Below are positions 11,592 to 22,223 of a stretch of 64,000 nt of DNA, piece by piece. Source of the stretch: Sphaerolaimus hirsutus. Taxonomy: Eukaryota > Nematoda > Chromadorea > Monhysterida > Sphaerolaimidae. A program made the position numbers and the translations under genes. The stretch covers positions 7,626,001 to 7,690,000 of the forward strand of contig OZ038456.1 of NCBI GenBank assembly GCA_964036195.1, read 5' to 3'. Under the pieces are notes generated by a model. The model saw nothing but the letters and a program-made list of their open reading frames with translations, did not search any database and was not told where the DNA came from. How positions within the stretch are numbered: the first letter of the stretch is position 1; each line of letters starts with the position of its first letter.

Positions 11592-11960
11592 TGAAAGAGC
11601 TACCTGATAATTAATGGCATGATAAAGTGATAAAAAGGTATTTAGAATATAGATTTATGTATTTAGAGTTTTTGCCAAGCCATTAAATAATCAAGCAACT
11701 CTTTTAGTAAATAAATAAAGAAGGTATTTATACGGATATGCAAAACCGTACATAAATACTTTATGAAATCAAATCAACGTCCAAACATATTTATGTCTTC
11801 ATATAAGTGAGCGAGATCAGCGCGGTGGTCATAATAATATTTCTGTCCTAATAATGGCTTAATGACTTATTTTATAAGATTACAAAAGGAATGAGATCTT
11901 AAAATGGAATGCGTGTTTTTAGGAAAGACATAAAAAAACGGAAGGAATGCATTTCCTTCA
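11592..11960 (-). repeat. 3' LTR
   Basis: 369 bp, TG...CA termini in either reading. It differs from the 5' LTR at three positions. Confidence 0.95.
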
Positions 11961-11970
11961 CTTTCCCCCT
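11961..11970 (-). promoter_or_regulatory. Polypurine tract
   Basis: On the minus strand AGGGGGAAAG directly abuts the 3' LTR, as expected for the plus-strand primer of reverse transcription. Confidence 0.8.
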
Positions 11971-12164
11971 AAAATGAAAGTCCCTCAAGTGAAATGATGA
12001 GGTCCCCAGTCAAGTGAACATAACATTAACTACCTATATGGTCCACTTCCTACTACCTAAGTCACCTACTTACTTAACAATGAAAAACCCAAAAAATATC
12101 ACCATTTACCTGACACAAACACCTTCCCCCTAACTAAAGTGGACCATAAAAAACAACACAAAAA

Positions 12165-13122
12165 TCACTCTGAATCTGGCAGGTAATTCTCCTGAGAATG
12201 GGAACGGGCGGCGGCCAGGCCCTGAGCGCGCTGGCGGCGCACCTCAGTGTCGGTGAGCGAGTTGGCAGAGCTGCTGGCGACGGCGCCGACGCGCACCGAG
12301 GATGTCTTGGTGGCGGCGCTGGCGTGCGTCGCGTCGGCACTCGCTGCCGGACTATGAAAAAGCGATTCATAGTTGATACGCGAATACAGATGCAAAAAAA
12401 ATAAGAATTCCACCTGGCGGCGGAACTCGAGCCACTGCTAGACACAGCAAAGCGCACGGACTGCAAACGCTTGCGGCGCTCGACAATATTGGAGATCTCC
12501 AAATTGAACATGTGTATGCAGTGGTGCAAAAACGTCTCGCGGCCTTGATCAGCCTCAATGATGGCTTCGAGATCTTTGAGCCCAATTGCGCCCACGCCAG
12601 CATCTTTCAGCGTCGCGTGCTCAGCCTCCACGGCAAAGCGCTGCACTTTGCAGCGAACCTCGGTTGGCGCCAACTTGGGCGCCTCCCGCTTGACACTCAC
12701 AGCGCAAGTGACCTCGGGTTCGCGAAGCGCGTAGGAGCTGGGCGCCTACATATTAAAGATATTTGAAAATAGATAATAGAGATGTAATATTAAAAAAAAG
12801 CGGCCAACTAGTAACGAAAAATTTTAGGCCGAAGTAATTTTCAAATGAATTTGATTTTGCAAAAATTTGTTTTTGAAATGAAAAGCAAAATCAAAAGGTA
12901 GCAGTGTGCAAACCCACCAAGGTGCACACTCTGGCTATATGGCCTGGCATGCCACACTTGTAACAGTGGATTCCCTTGCGTCCGTACGCCGGATAAGCTT
13001 GCAAGCCGGCGCCAGGCGGCGCGCGCGGCACGTCCAAAGCAGCCGGCAACCCGCCCTGAGCGGCAGCGAAGCCACCTCGCGCGGCGGCGGCGCCCACGAG
13101 CGGCGGGCGGACCACGGAAAAC
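12165..13122 (-). CDS. Putative spliced third ORF of the retrotransposon
   Basis: Three GC-rich blocks join in one frame through GT-AG introns. Exon A 13122-12918 follows acceptor TTTCACCCTAG and ends at TTG before GTGGGT. Exon B 12745-12414 follows TTTAATATGTAG and ends CCGCCAG before GTGGAA. Exon C 12351-12165 follows TTTTTCATAG and ends in TGA. The introns are 172 and 62 bp, AT-rich, and phases match at both junctions. Exon A encodes an Ala/Gly/Pro/Arg-rich stretch and a CCHC zinc knuckle (CYKCGMPGHIARVC). Exon B contains a charged, probably helical segment around ISNIVERRKRLQSV. Exon C is Ala/Ser-rich and ends ENYLPDSE. Exon A has no suitable early ATG, so a start would come from an upstream exon, perhaps gag. 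The product is about 240 residues and I do not recognise exons B and C. They could be an accessory or env-position ORF, or captured host exons. Confidence 0.55.
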
Positions 13123-16100
13123 CTAGGGTGAAATAGATGTGAAATTGGTACCTTCAAAATTTCACCAGCACAATCTATTTCAACGACATTTTTATAGACC
13201 GTTACAACTTCAAAAGGCCCAGTAAACAATGGTGACACCTTTTTGTGAGCATCAATGGGTGAAAATATCTCTTTCCGATAAACTAAATCGCCAGGCTGTA
13301 AAATGTTGTGTGTTCGATCAGGGTTTTGCATGCTCATCAACTTTTCAAAACACCGATCGCGTTCTTCCTGAACATGCACATTTTTTGATGTCGAAAACAA
13401 AACACGAACGAGATTCGAACTTTGTGTGTGCAAAAACAATGTGGGTAAATAACCATGCAGCAAATAAAATGGTGGATGTCCCGTTGTTTTGTTGTTCGCG
13501 CAATTCATTTGTAACGTTACTTCGTTTAATTTACTTGTCCAATCGGCACTCGAAGTACCATCAGTACTCAACAACGCTGCGCACAAACCCTGTTGCAATG
13601 TGCGATGTGTGTGTTCAACTAAACCATTAGCGCGCGGATTGTATGGTAAAATGTACCCCAAATGAAAACCATAAACATCTGAAAGGCGTTTCATCGCAGC
13701 ACCTATCCACTCAGCGCCGTTGTCACATACAACTTCAAACGGTGCTCCAAAGCGCAGAATAATGTGATTGAGTAATGTTTTCGCAACTACAGTGGAAGTG
13801 CGCCGTTTCAAAGCAACAAACACAACATATCGGGTACAGTAATCAATTGCGCTAAAAATCGTGTTGTAACCAGCATAATTAGGCATGCTGATCAAATCGC
13901 AACCTATTTTTTTAAATGGTGTCAATTGTGGTTCTGAATTAATTGGTTCAGTTTGTATCGTTGCACGTGGTTTAATTTTCGAACAAATTTCACAATTCTG
14001 ACAAAATGTTTGCACCTCAGCAATGATTCCAGGCCAATTTGCAAAATTACGCAGCAAAGCTAATGTGCGGGCAAATCCAGAATGCATACCTAAATTATCG
14101 GAATGTGCAGCTTCAATCAAACGAATACGCAAATGGAATGGCGCCCATGGTTTCCAGTCACTCTGTGTCCGATAGAACAGAATGCCGTTACGCACAATCA
14201 AATGAGGCGGCAATTCTTCTAAGCGCAAAATTGCAACAACAGTCTCATCCTGGGACTGTTCAAATAACCAATCAATCTGTGGAAATGTCACCGTTCTGCG
14301 ACTCGAATCACTCAATTGTGCAGCAGATGCCTGCACACAGTCAATCAAATCTATCGCTTGTTGATAAGCAGGGTCTGAACACACATTTTCAGACGGTGGC
14401 AAGCGAGATAAAGTATCAGCCACTACATTTTCATTCCCATGCAAAAATTGGAACTCGACATCTTGTGTACACATAAAAAGTGACCAGCGCGTCAACTTAC
14501 TCTTGTCAGATTTAGTAATTGCATCTATTATGCCTCGATTATCTGAACGCACTATCACATGCTGACCGTCGAGAATGTCACTCAAGCGCAAAAATGCAAA
14601 CGCAACTGCAAGCGCTTCCTTCTGTGCGGCTGAATAGTGTTTGTGAGCATTCGGAATGTGTTTTGACACAAAAGCTACAGGCTGTTCTACACCTTGCGCA
14701 TTCAATTGTGTACACACAGCTCCTAAACCGTATTCGCTGGCATCGCATGTCAAATAAAACGTCTTTCCGAACTGTGGAAACGCCATGACTGGAGCTTGTG
14801 TTAAAGCTACTTTCAACTTATCAATGCACACGCGGTCATGATCAGTCAATTGCAAGGGTGTCGAACCTTTCTTTGGAATGTTTCCCTTTAAATGGCAAAA
14901 CAGTGAATTTGTTAGAGGCAGCCAATCCTTGATGAACCCTTGAAAAAATGTGAATTGTCCTAGCAACATGCGCAATTCTTGCTTAGTGGTGGGTTCAGCT
15001 TGAGCTATAATCGCTTCTACTTTGGAAAATCGTGGCAATAAACCATCCTTATTCACTGTAAAACCTAAAAACTCCAAACCATCACGAAAAATCTTGCACT
15101 TAGATGGCTTCATCTTCAAATTCGCCCACCGAATGCGGCAAAACAAGTTAAACAAGTGTTGAATGTGCTGAAATGGATCGGTTGACGCCACTATGATGTC
15201 ATCAATATAACACCAACAGTAAGGCTGCGCTGGCGCGGTGCCAGTATGCGACGCATCATGCAATCCTGACAACATTATATCCATCATACGCTGGAAAGCA
15301 GCTCCAGAGTTCGTTAAACCAAAAACTAAACGCAGAAAACGCCATTGTCCTTGGCTGCACACAAAACTACACATGTCTCGAGTGGCTTCATCTGCCAACG
15401 GGATGTTATGGTAGCCTAAACGGATGTCAAATGTGCTAAAAATTGTCCGTCCGCCAAGTTCCTGCAAAATATTCGCTATGCGCGGCAATGGATACGCGTC
15501 TCTGATTGTCTTTTTATTCAAACTAGTCAAATCCAAACACATTCTAAATTTTCCATCCTGTTTCAAAGCTAACACCAAAGGAAAACTAAATGGTCCATTA
15601 GATCTTTCGATTATACCTTTCGACTCAAGATCTTTCACCATTTGTTGCACAAATAATCGTTTCGCAGGCGTTTCATAGCGTGCAGCTAATTTCATTGGCT
15701 GTGTGCCAGGTTCAAGGTCAATTTTAAATCTCAAAATGTCAGTGCAACCAACATCGGTTTCGTCTAAAGACCACAAATCAGAAAACTGGTAAATTAAATC
15801 TTTCAACTTTCGTTGTACCTGTTCCGATTGTTTTTCTATTCCCGTCTTTGCCAAAGATTGCCAAGCAGCTTCTCCACGTTCTTCATCGACAGGTGGATTG
15901 AAACTTAATTCGCCAGCAGGTGGTGGTCGCTTCACTTCAACTGCAGCAAAACTTTTCACGGGTTGAAACACGGAATCGACCAGTTCAAATTTGCCAATTT
16001 TAGCATTTTTCGCAATATGCACACAATCTGAAGTGCTGTTATGTACAGTCAACTTCACCACTCCCTCCGACAAAACTTCCGGTAAATCAAAGCGAGAAAC

Positions 16101-16920
16101 TACACCGTCAGCCAGCAAGGCGTTGTCTGAAAGACCACACATATAAGCTGGCGCTGTGGTATCGGGGAGAAAACTAAAGCGATTCACAGTGGCTAGCACA
16201 TTTCTAGCGGAATGTGGTGGCAGCGTAATGCGCGTGTAAGCATGCAATGCAGTACAATTTGCTAATTTGGTTTCTGGCGTTGGAGTATCAGACGGCAAAC
16301 ATGTTAAATAGCCAGGCGGGCCATTTTGCGCCTTGCACTCAGACTCACTGGCAGGCATCCATTTCACTGATAATGGTACGACAGGCTGTCCATTTTTGGC
16401 ATTTCGATTTTGCTCTAAAATGACAGCAATTAAACGGTGTCCATCTAAAGCAGCAAGCAAATCAGTGCCCACAATAAATTCCTTGGTGGCATTTGTCACT
16501 TGTCTGTCATTCACAACCATTATTTCGGTATCAACCATGTATTGGCGGCCATCCAATGGGGATGTGTGGAAAATGCGAGCAGAATATCACGCCAAATGTT
16601 TCGCTTCAATTGCGCCACCTACAGTTTCCAAAGTGCCATGATTGAGGATTTGCAGCTTTTTTAACTCTTCTTCAACATTCATGCCAGCGCGCGACCATAT
16701 GGAAGCCAACAATGTCATGGGACAAACACTCGTGGAACTACCCGAGTCCAACAGTGCAGAAATGTCGACATTGTGGATTGCAATTGTGGTCATTGGCACA
16801 ATTGAACTAGTTGACAAGCGTGTCGTGATCAAACTCGAGTCCAACAACTCCTTAGGCTTCATCGCTTTCACTGAATTTGTGTCAAACATGACTGGAGCAA
16901 GCCAAAAATTTCTATACGCA
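12891..16920 (-). CDS. pol: pol: protease, RT, RNase H, integrase
   Basis: Protease lies at 16920-16500 with the active-site motif ALLDSGSSTSVCP and, after an in-frame TGA at 16589-16587, the closing motif FIVGTDLL. The long frame 16556-12891 (1221 codons) follows. RT (roughly residues 270-480) has CWCYIDDIIVAS. RNase H (about 590-730) has LTCDASEYGLGAV. Integrase (about 800-1120) has a zinc module with HX6H and CX2C, a D...D-35-E triad (CDLISM, VVCDNGAEW, NGLVEH) and a GPF motif (LFTGPFEVV). No chromodomain is seen. Instead the C-terminus continues into a GC-rich Ala/Gly tail with a CCHC knuckle. The protein copies element RNA to DNA and inserts it in host chromatin. It is expected to be made with Gag through a frame change, because protease/pol lie in the -1 frame relative to gag. 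Given the breaks this copy is probably inactive. Confidence 0.9.
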
Positions 16921-18949
16921 GCACAGGGTCAAAATGCACCCTCTCAAAAGCTCCTAAAGTGCAAGTGATATGGCAATTGCGCACAAATGCAATGGAATTT
17001 GTCGTTCCACTATCGGCATGGGATTGCCAGTACGCATCTATCATGCTCAAATTGTTGTCAACAGCAGCGTGCCCATTCGAAACATGTTTTACTGCCCTAG
17101 CTTTCGCATATTTGTTTGAATCTGTGGCACCAAGCGGCTTCCTATTCGCCAATTCTGGCTTATAAGCAGGCGATTCCGGATTGAAGTAACACTTATCAGG
17201 TGCATGTGGCATGGGACGCGAATGTCCCTTCCAAGTACATTGTGCGGCGGGTGGGGATGGCTTGAAATCGTTTCGCACCCTAGCTGGCGTATTACCAGAT
17301 GACTCCGCTTTAGCGCCAGAATCAGCAGATCGATTCTCGTTACGCCGAAAATTGTCGCGCGTTTTACCAAAATTGTTGTCGCGCATTTTACCAAAATTGT
17401 TGTTGCGATTACTGCGGTTATTTCATTGTCTATTGGGATTGCGGCGCAAAAAATCTGAACGAAAAGCATCTAACTCGCCAGCAACCTGTCGCAATGACTT
17501 TGTTCCATTATCAATTTGCTGGCGCAAAGGCAAAGTCATCCATTGACCCCATGGAACGCCAGGGTCCAATGAATCGAGCAATTTGCGCCCCACAGTTTGC
17601 AGACGCTGCGTCGGCGTACCCTTATTTGTGACACATTCTGGATATAGCTGAACCAAACGTGTACAAGACGCAATAACAGATTCATCAGGGTACTGTTTCG
17701 CCTTGCACCACTGGTCTGCACCTCGAAATCCACGAGACAATTGCATATATTCATGCAATTCTTCATAAACACGCTCAGGCACAGTTTTCAACTCGGCGCC
17801 TAAAGATTTGTAAACAGCAAGGGCATTGCCCTTCAAACGGTGCAAAAACAAAAGTGTCCAAAAGCACGGTCTCTCAATTAACGCGACTTGACTGATGGTG
17901 GCCATGACCGTGGTCCACCAATCTTTCAATTTCAATTTTCCAGGCAAATCACTTTCATATTCGGGTACATTATCGACTAAAAACGTCACATAATATCCAC
18001 CAAGGCCAGGGCCATTTGCAGCAGCAGGCGGCAAAGCAGGGATTCCCGATGAAAATTGTGAATTCGGATTGTGCAAATCTTGCGCAGAAACAAAAGCAGG
18101 CTGGTTTGTAAACGCAGGCACATTGCCAGGCGGCGTGGGGACTGTTTGTGATTGCAAAACATCGGAAACTGCTGGCGCGAAAGGCGCTTAATCAGACAAA
18201 GGATGTGACACGGGGGCAGCAGGCGCCACATTGGCAGAAACCCTACTTAATTGTAAACCTCGGCACATCGCCTGAATATTCTGGCTCATTTCCATAATTG
18301 ATGTGTTCACATTGTCAAGTCCACGACCCAAATTGGCAACTTCATCGCGCTGTTTGTCAGCCTCAGCTTGCACATCAGCAAAACGCTGATTATTACGCTT
18401 TTCCATCGCATTCAAAATAGTTAAAACACGATGCATATTTGTATCCGCAGCAATTATGCGATTCAAATTTGTACCAGCAACATTTTCATTCACGCTAACC
18501 GAATGCGTCGGTTCCGCCGATTGCGTCGGCTGTGCATCCCTACCTACAGTTGGATCTACCGAATGTGTCGGTTCTTGTGCTACATTGTTCAAAGGAGCAG
18601 ATATCCTATCAATTTCACGTTGTAACTCTTCAGAGCTGATTGTGGAATGAATTGGCGACGTGCCAAAATCGACGTGCTCAACAGGTGCGGGATTCGACAC
18701 AAAATCTAACGCGTTTTGTAAATTTGCATTTCCCGGTTCATTTCCATCTGTTGGCAGCGTGCCAAGTTCTGTTTGTGATATTGTAGGTGAAACTACTTCT
18801 TGTGACACTTGTGCACCACGCCCCTCTACCAAAAAACGCTCACCGAGGGCAGTAACATTGCCATCGGCATCTAAATAACCCAACTCTAGAGCCCTTTCCC
18901 AGGAACAAAATCTTCCCTGGGGATCAAAAAATTTTGGCATTGTGCTCAC
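16868..18949 (-). CDS. gag: gag of the LTR retrotransposon, interrupted
   Basis: The frame opens at ATG 18949 and stays in one register to 16868, but is broken by TAA at 18190-18188 and TGA at 17425-17423. The N-terminal part contains FFDPQGRFCSWERALELGYL. The middle (18157-17426) has the Trp-rich, helical capsid-like segment (KLKDWWTTVMATISQ) typical of Ty3-type Gag. The part after the TGA is Asn/Arg-rich (nucleic-acid binding) and has a C-X4-H-X5-H-X4-C cluster (CTWKGHSRPMPHAPDKC), an unusual zinc ligand pattern. Its end overlaps the start of the protease frame by about 50 bp, where a -1 shift would be needed. Gag should assemble the particle in which reverse transcription occurs. The stops may be inactivating mutations; programmed readthrough of two different stops is less likely. 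Confidence 0.8.
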
Positions 18950-19213
18950 ATAAAGATGTCACCAGCGCGAAAAGTGGAAAAATAACTCACTGCCTCTTTG
19001 CAAAACCGGCGCGGGACATCGACATCTTGAGCAGCCACAAATTTGACTAGATTCGCGGACGAGATACGCGGAGCAAGAAACGGAGCAGAGTGCCGAATTT
19101 TATTTTTGAATTATCGCGAAAATTGGAACGCAGCCAATTGGAATGCAGCCAAACTGTAAGGAAACAGTTGTCCGAAAATTCCGGACAAGCGCGCGTGCAA
19201 ATGACAAGGCAAT

Positions 19214-19230
19214 CGATGCCGTGCTCGCCA
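19214..19230 (-). promoter_or_regulatory. Candidate tRNA primer-binding site
   Basis: Two bases inside the 5' LTR the minus strand reads TGGCGAGCACGGCATCG. It begins TGG, complementary to a tRNA CCA end. The tRNA was not identified. Confidence 0.55.
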
Positions 19231-19232
19231 AG

Positions 19233-19601
19233 TGAAAGAGCTACCTGATAATTAATGGCATGATAAAGTGATAAAAAGGTATTTAGAATATAGATTTATG
19301 TATTTAGAGTTTTCGCCAAGCCATTAAATAATCAAGCAACTCTTTTAGTAAATAAATAAAGAAGGTATTTATACAGATATGCGAAACCGTACATAAATAC
19401 TTTATGAAATCAAATCAACGTCCAAACATATTTATGTCTTCATATAAGTGAGCGAGATCAGCGCGGTGGTCATAATAATATTTCTGTCCTAATAATGGCT
19501 TAATGACTTATTTTATAAGATTACAAAAGGAATGAGATCTTAAAATGGAATGCGTGTTTTTAGGAAAGACATAAAAAAACGGAAGGAATGCATTTCCTTC
19601 A
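19233..19601 (-). repeat. 5' LTR
   Basis: 369 bp, TG...CA, followed by target duplication GGTG. It should contain the element promoter. No TATA box was assigned. Confidence 0.95.
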
Positions 19602-19782
19602 GGTGAAGCGTGTGGAAGACACTTCACCCAGAATCTCGTGATGTTGGTGGAAGCGTGTGGAAGCGTGTGGAAGCGCGCCGCTTCACGCGCATCCAGCCCG
19701 CTTCCACACGCTTCACGGATCCATTTTTTGCTGTGACAGTCGTTGTTTCTAACGTGTGTTCTGCATTTCGGGTTACGTACCC

Positions 19783-21238
19783 TATCCCCCCATGGACATC
19801 TTCCCCCCTGGGTTGATATAGCCCTCGAGGACTACTTCCGCCCGAGGACTACTTCACCCTGACTTTTATAACGTGGGCGGAAGTAGTCCTCCATACAAAA
19901 TAGCATTAAATAGTACATTGAAAAGTCCCCCGCCCACTCTAATTACTCTATTGGGGCATCTGTTTGGCCACGGGAATGTGTGCTATGTTATGTTTTCTTT
20001 TATCTAATGTGATGCAAGAACAACACTTGCATCAGTTTAAAATTATTTATTGATGCGTGGCGCTCCACAATTATGCACGCGTCTGTTAGGCCCATTGGCA
20101 TCAATTATCGATTGTGTGAGTGCATGAAGAAAAATGCATGCAACTTCAAAACTCAATTTCTCGGCCATTTCTCAGCCGATTTTCACCACTGAACACTTAA
20201 AATGATCAGAATCACATGGAGATTTCATTTTTAGGTGTTGCATGTGTTGCATTATGGTAATCATAACAGACAAAACGCCAATGGACCACAGACAAAACAT
20301 TAATGCAACACAGACAAAACATCAATGCAACACAGACAAAACGCCAATGGATCACAGACAAAATGCTTTGGAATTTTGTCGTGTTGCATTGGTGTTTTGT
20401 CTGTGTTGCATTGATGTTTTGTCCGTGTTGCATTAATGTTTTGTCTGTGTTGCATTGATGTTTTGTCTGTCATGATTACCATAATGCAACACATGCAACA
20501 CCGCTGCACCATGAACTGCTCTCTTCCTGTTCAAAAAGCGGATCGGTATTTCAAGTGGTCCGTCGGCACAAAAATTGGAGTAAACGAGTGCCTAAAGAAC
20601 AGCACATTTTTATTTTCCTTCTTACTATCTTTATATTTTCTTGATTACTAATTTCCTTTCTCGTTCGCTCTACAAGAACAAAATATAACTTTCCGATTTT
20701 GTAGAATGATATGTCTGTTGACTAAACATATTTATATATTCACAACCCACTGTGCACCGTTTTTCTACTGTATTTAAGATGTATCGCACTTCGCAGTACA
20801 GTAAGGCGCTGAATTTCTTCGACGCTCAGCGAAGCGGAACATAAGTAAACCAAACTTGTAGAGTATCATGTATGCCGTGTATACATAAGTGGGGGGGGGG
20901 CTGTGGTCAAGTTTTGAGGTAGATTAGGTGGTGAAAAAAGATCAAACAATAGGAAACATAACATTATCGGGGCGGATTAGCGTTGAAAGTCGATGCCTGG
21001 GAAAGTGATCAGGCAATCGATTGTCAACGCGGCAGAACAGATGCCCCTGGGTCGCGGGCAACGGGTCAAATGCAAAGCAAGGCCGCGTGCAGCGGGTCAA
21101 TGTAATGCACACAATAGGTATTACATTACATAAATATATATAATGGGTTGATATAGTCCTCATAACTCAAGGACTGTCGGGCGATATAGTCCTCGAGAAC
21201 TATATCATCCCCCGGGGGAAGATGTCCATGGGGGGATA
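19783..21238. mobile_element. TIR element, TATCCCCCCATGGACATC termini
   Basis: The left end TATCCCCCCATGGACATCTT and right end AAGATGTCCATGGGGGGATA are inverted. Inner repeats read GATATAGTCCTCGAGGACTA. The 1.4-kb interior has no transposase frame and contains the palindromic repeat 20234-20502. Confidence 0.75.
20234..20502. repeat. Palindromic element with 22-bp internal repeats
   Basis: The ends GGTGTTGCATGTGTTGCAT and its complement bracket several ACAGACAAAACATCAATGCA units on the left and their complements on the right. The whole unit can fold into one hairpin. Confidence 0.8.
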
Positions 21239-21430
21239 AATACCTGTAATCCTGCATTTCCCGGATCAAAAACTGTAGTGATGTCGTGTAAATACGTTCC
21301 CTTTACACTCAATATGGGGGGAGGGTATTTCAAGGGGAGGGGGGCTAATAAATTCAAGTGGCCATTTTGAGGGGTGTATTTCGAGACGGGTGGTAATTCG
21401 AGGGGGGGGGGGTTATTTCGAGGAATACGG

Positions 21431-21933
21431 TATGTGTTCCTAAGTCAATTTTTTCGCCTAAAAAACTTTTTTGGAACCATTTTGATTTTATTAACGATGA
21501 CGTCATGATGGAGTTCTTCCTTCAGAAAAATGCATAGCGTGCGGTCCGTTGAAAATAGAAAAAAATCAAATTTACAATTTGTAGAATGCAGTGCCATTAG
21601 CTTCATTTATCGGTAATTTTGCGAGTTGCGCGGTTAGAACTTTTTGGTGCTCAAGAGACATTTTTTGTATGGATTTTGATAAGTATTCACGTAGGTGTGT
21701 TTATTTCCTTTCTGAATATCGTGAATTCAGGTACTGAAGTCGTTATGGAACTGCGAATTGATATTCATTTCATCACGCAATGGTAAAAAAATAAAAATAA
21801 ATCACAAAACGAAATACATTAAACATAAAATTACATAACACGTAAATATTTGCAAGGTAAACAAAATGTCATGCAGGATGAAACGATCATTAATCTATCA
21901 ATACAAAAGCATACAAATGTATAAATTAAACTA
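21431..21933. other. AT-rich sequence with TACTCGGCGG-element relic
   Basis: GATGACGTCATGATGGAG and GCATAGCGTGCGGTCCG (about 21490-21550) match the right half of the 4992-5214 family. No gene is seen. Confidence 0.5.
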
Positions 21934-22223
21934 CCATATTACCTCGAATTATCCCCCCCCCCCCCCCTTGAATTACCCCCCCCCCCCCCTCGAATTAACC
22001 CCTACTCAAATGGGCTAGGGAAAAAATAGACCCCTCCGAAATACCCCCCCCCCCCGGAACTATGTATATCATGTATTCAATGTACATGATGTATTTAATT
22101 ACTGCTAATTTCCATTGCAGCTACACATAGACTAGATTAGCTATGTATTTACGTTTTCATGTCCAAATATACCCTGTTTTGGGCACATTTATTACCTGTT
22201 GAGGGTATTTCGAGGTGATACGG
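21934..22223. mobile_element. CCATATTA-type TA element (subfamily B)
   Basis: The termini are CCATATTACCTCGAATTATC and TCGAGGTGATACGG. The C-run interior is shortened. Confidence 0.75.

Larger units (their letters stand above)
11592..19601 (-). mobile_element. Ty3/gypsy LTR retrotransposon, disrupted copy
   Basis: Two 369-bp LTRs (11592-11960, 19233-19601) differ at 3 positions and read TG...CA. The 4-bp GGTG flanks the element on both sides (11588-11591, 19602-19605). The coding strand is minus. From right to left the order is 5' LTR, primer-binding site, gag, protease, RT, RNase H, integrase, a GC-rich 3' extension, polypurine tract, 3' LTR. Protease-RT-RNase H-integrase order is diagnostic of Ty3/gypsy. 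In-frame stops at 18188, 17423 and 16587 and a frame break near 16870-16920 mean this copy is not intact as read. Confidence 0.95.
11339..19735. mobile_element. Foldback element CACAGCAAAAAATGG interrupted by LTR element
   Basis: The left end CACAGCAAAAAATGGGTGTG and right end CGGATCCATTTTTTGCTGTG are inverted. The inner parts are built of GTGAAGCGTGTGGAAG words in both orientations. Uninterrupted relatives of the host sequence read CATAACACAGTC, and here ACA appears on both sides, suggesting a 3-bp duplication. The LTR retrotransposon is inserted within it. Confidence 0.7.
10648..21430. mobile_element. CCGTATTT element split by nested insertions
   Basis: The left terminus is CCGTATTTCCTCGAAATACC at 10648 and the right terminus is GAGGAATACGG at 21430. 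Conserved interior pieces are scattered between later insertions: 10648-10871, 11299-11338, 19736-19782 and 21254-21430. The insertions are at 10877-11296, 11339-19735 (which itself contains the LTR element) and 19783-21238. The last junction shows a short repeated CTGCATTTC, so assigning the right half to the same copy is an inference. Confidence 0.6.

Noticed and set aside
12198-12404. Plus-strand Gly/Ala-rich open frames at 12198-12766
   Set aside because: They are shadows of the GC-rich, minus-strand exons B and C of the retrotransposon.
20780-20860. Minus-strand LSVEEIQRL resembling a globin A helix
   Set aside because: The frame continues into a stop without a plausible B helix or a phase-2 donor, so it was not accepted as the missing first globin exon.
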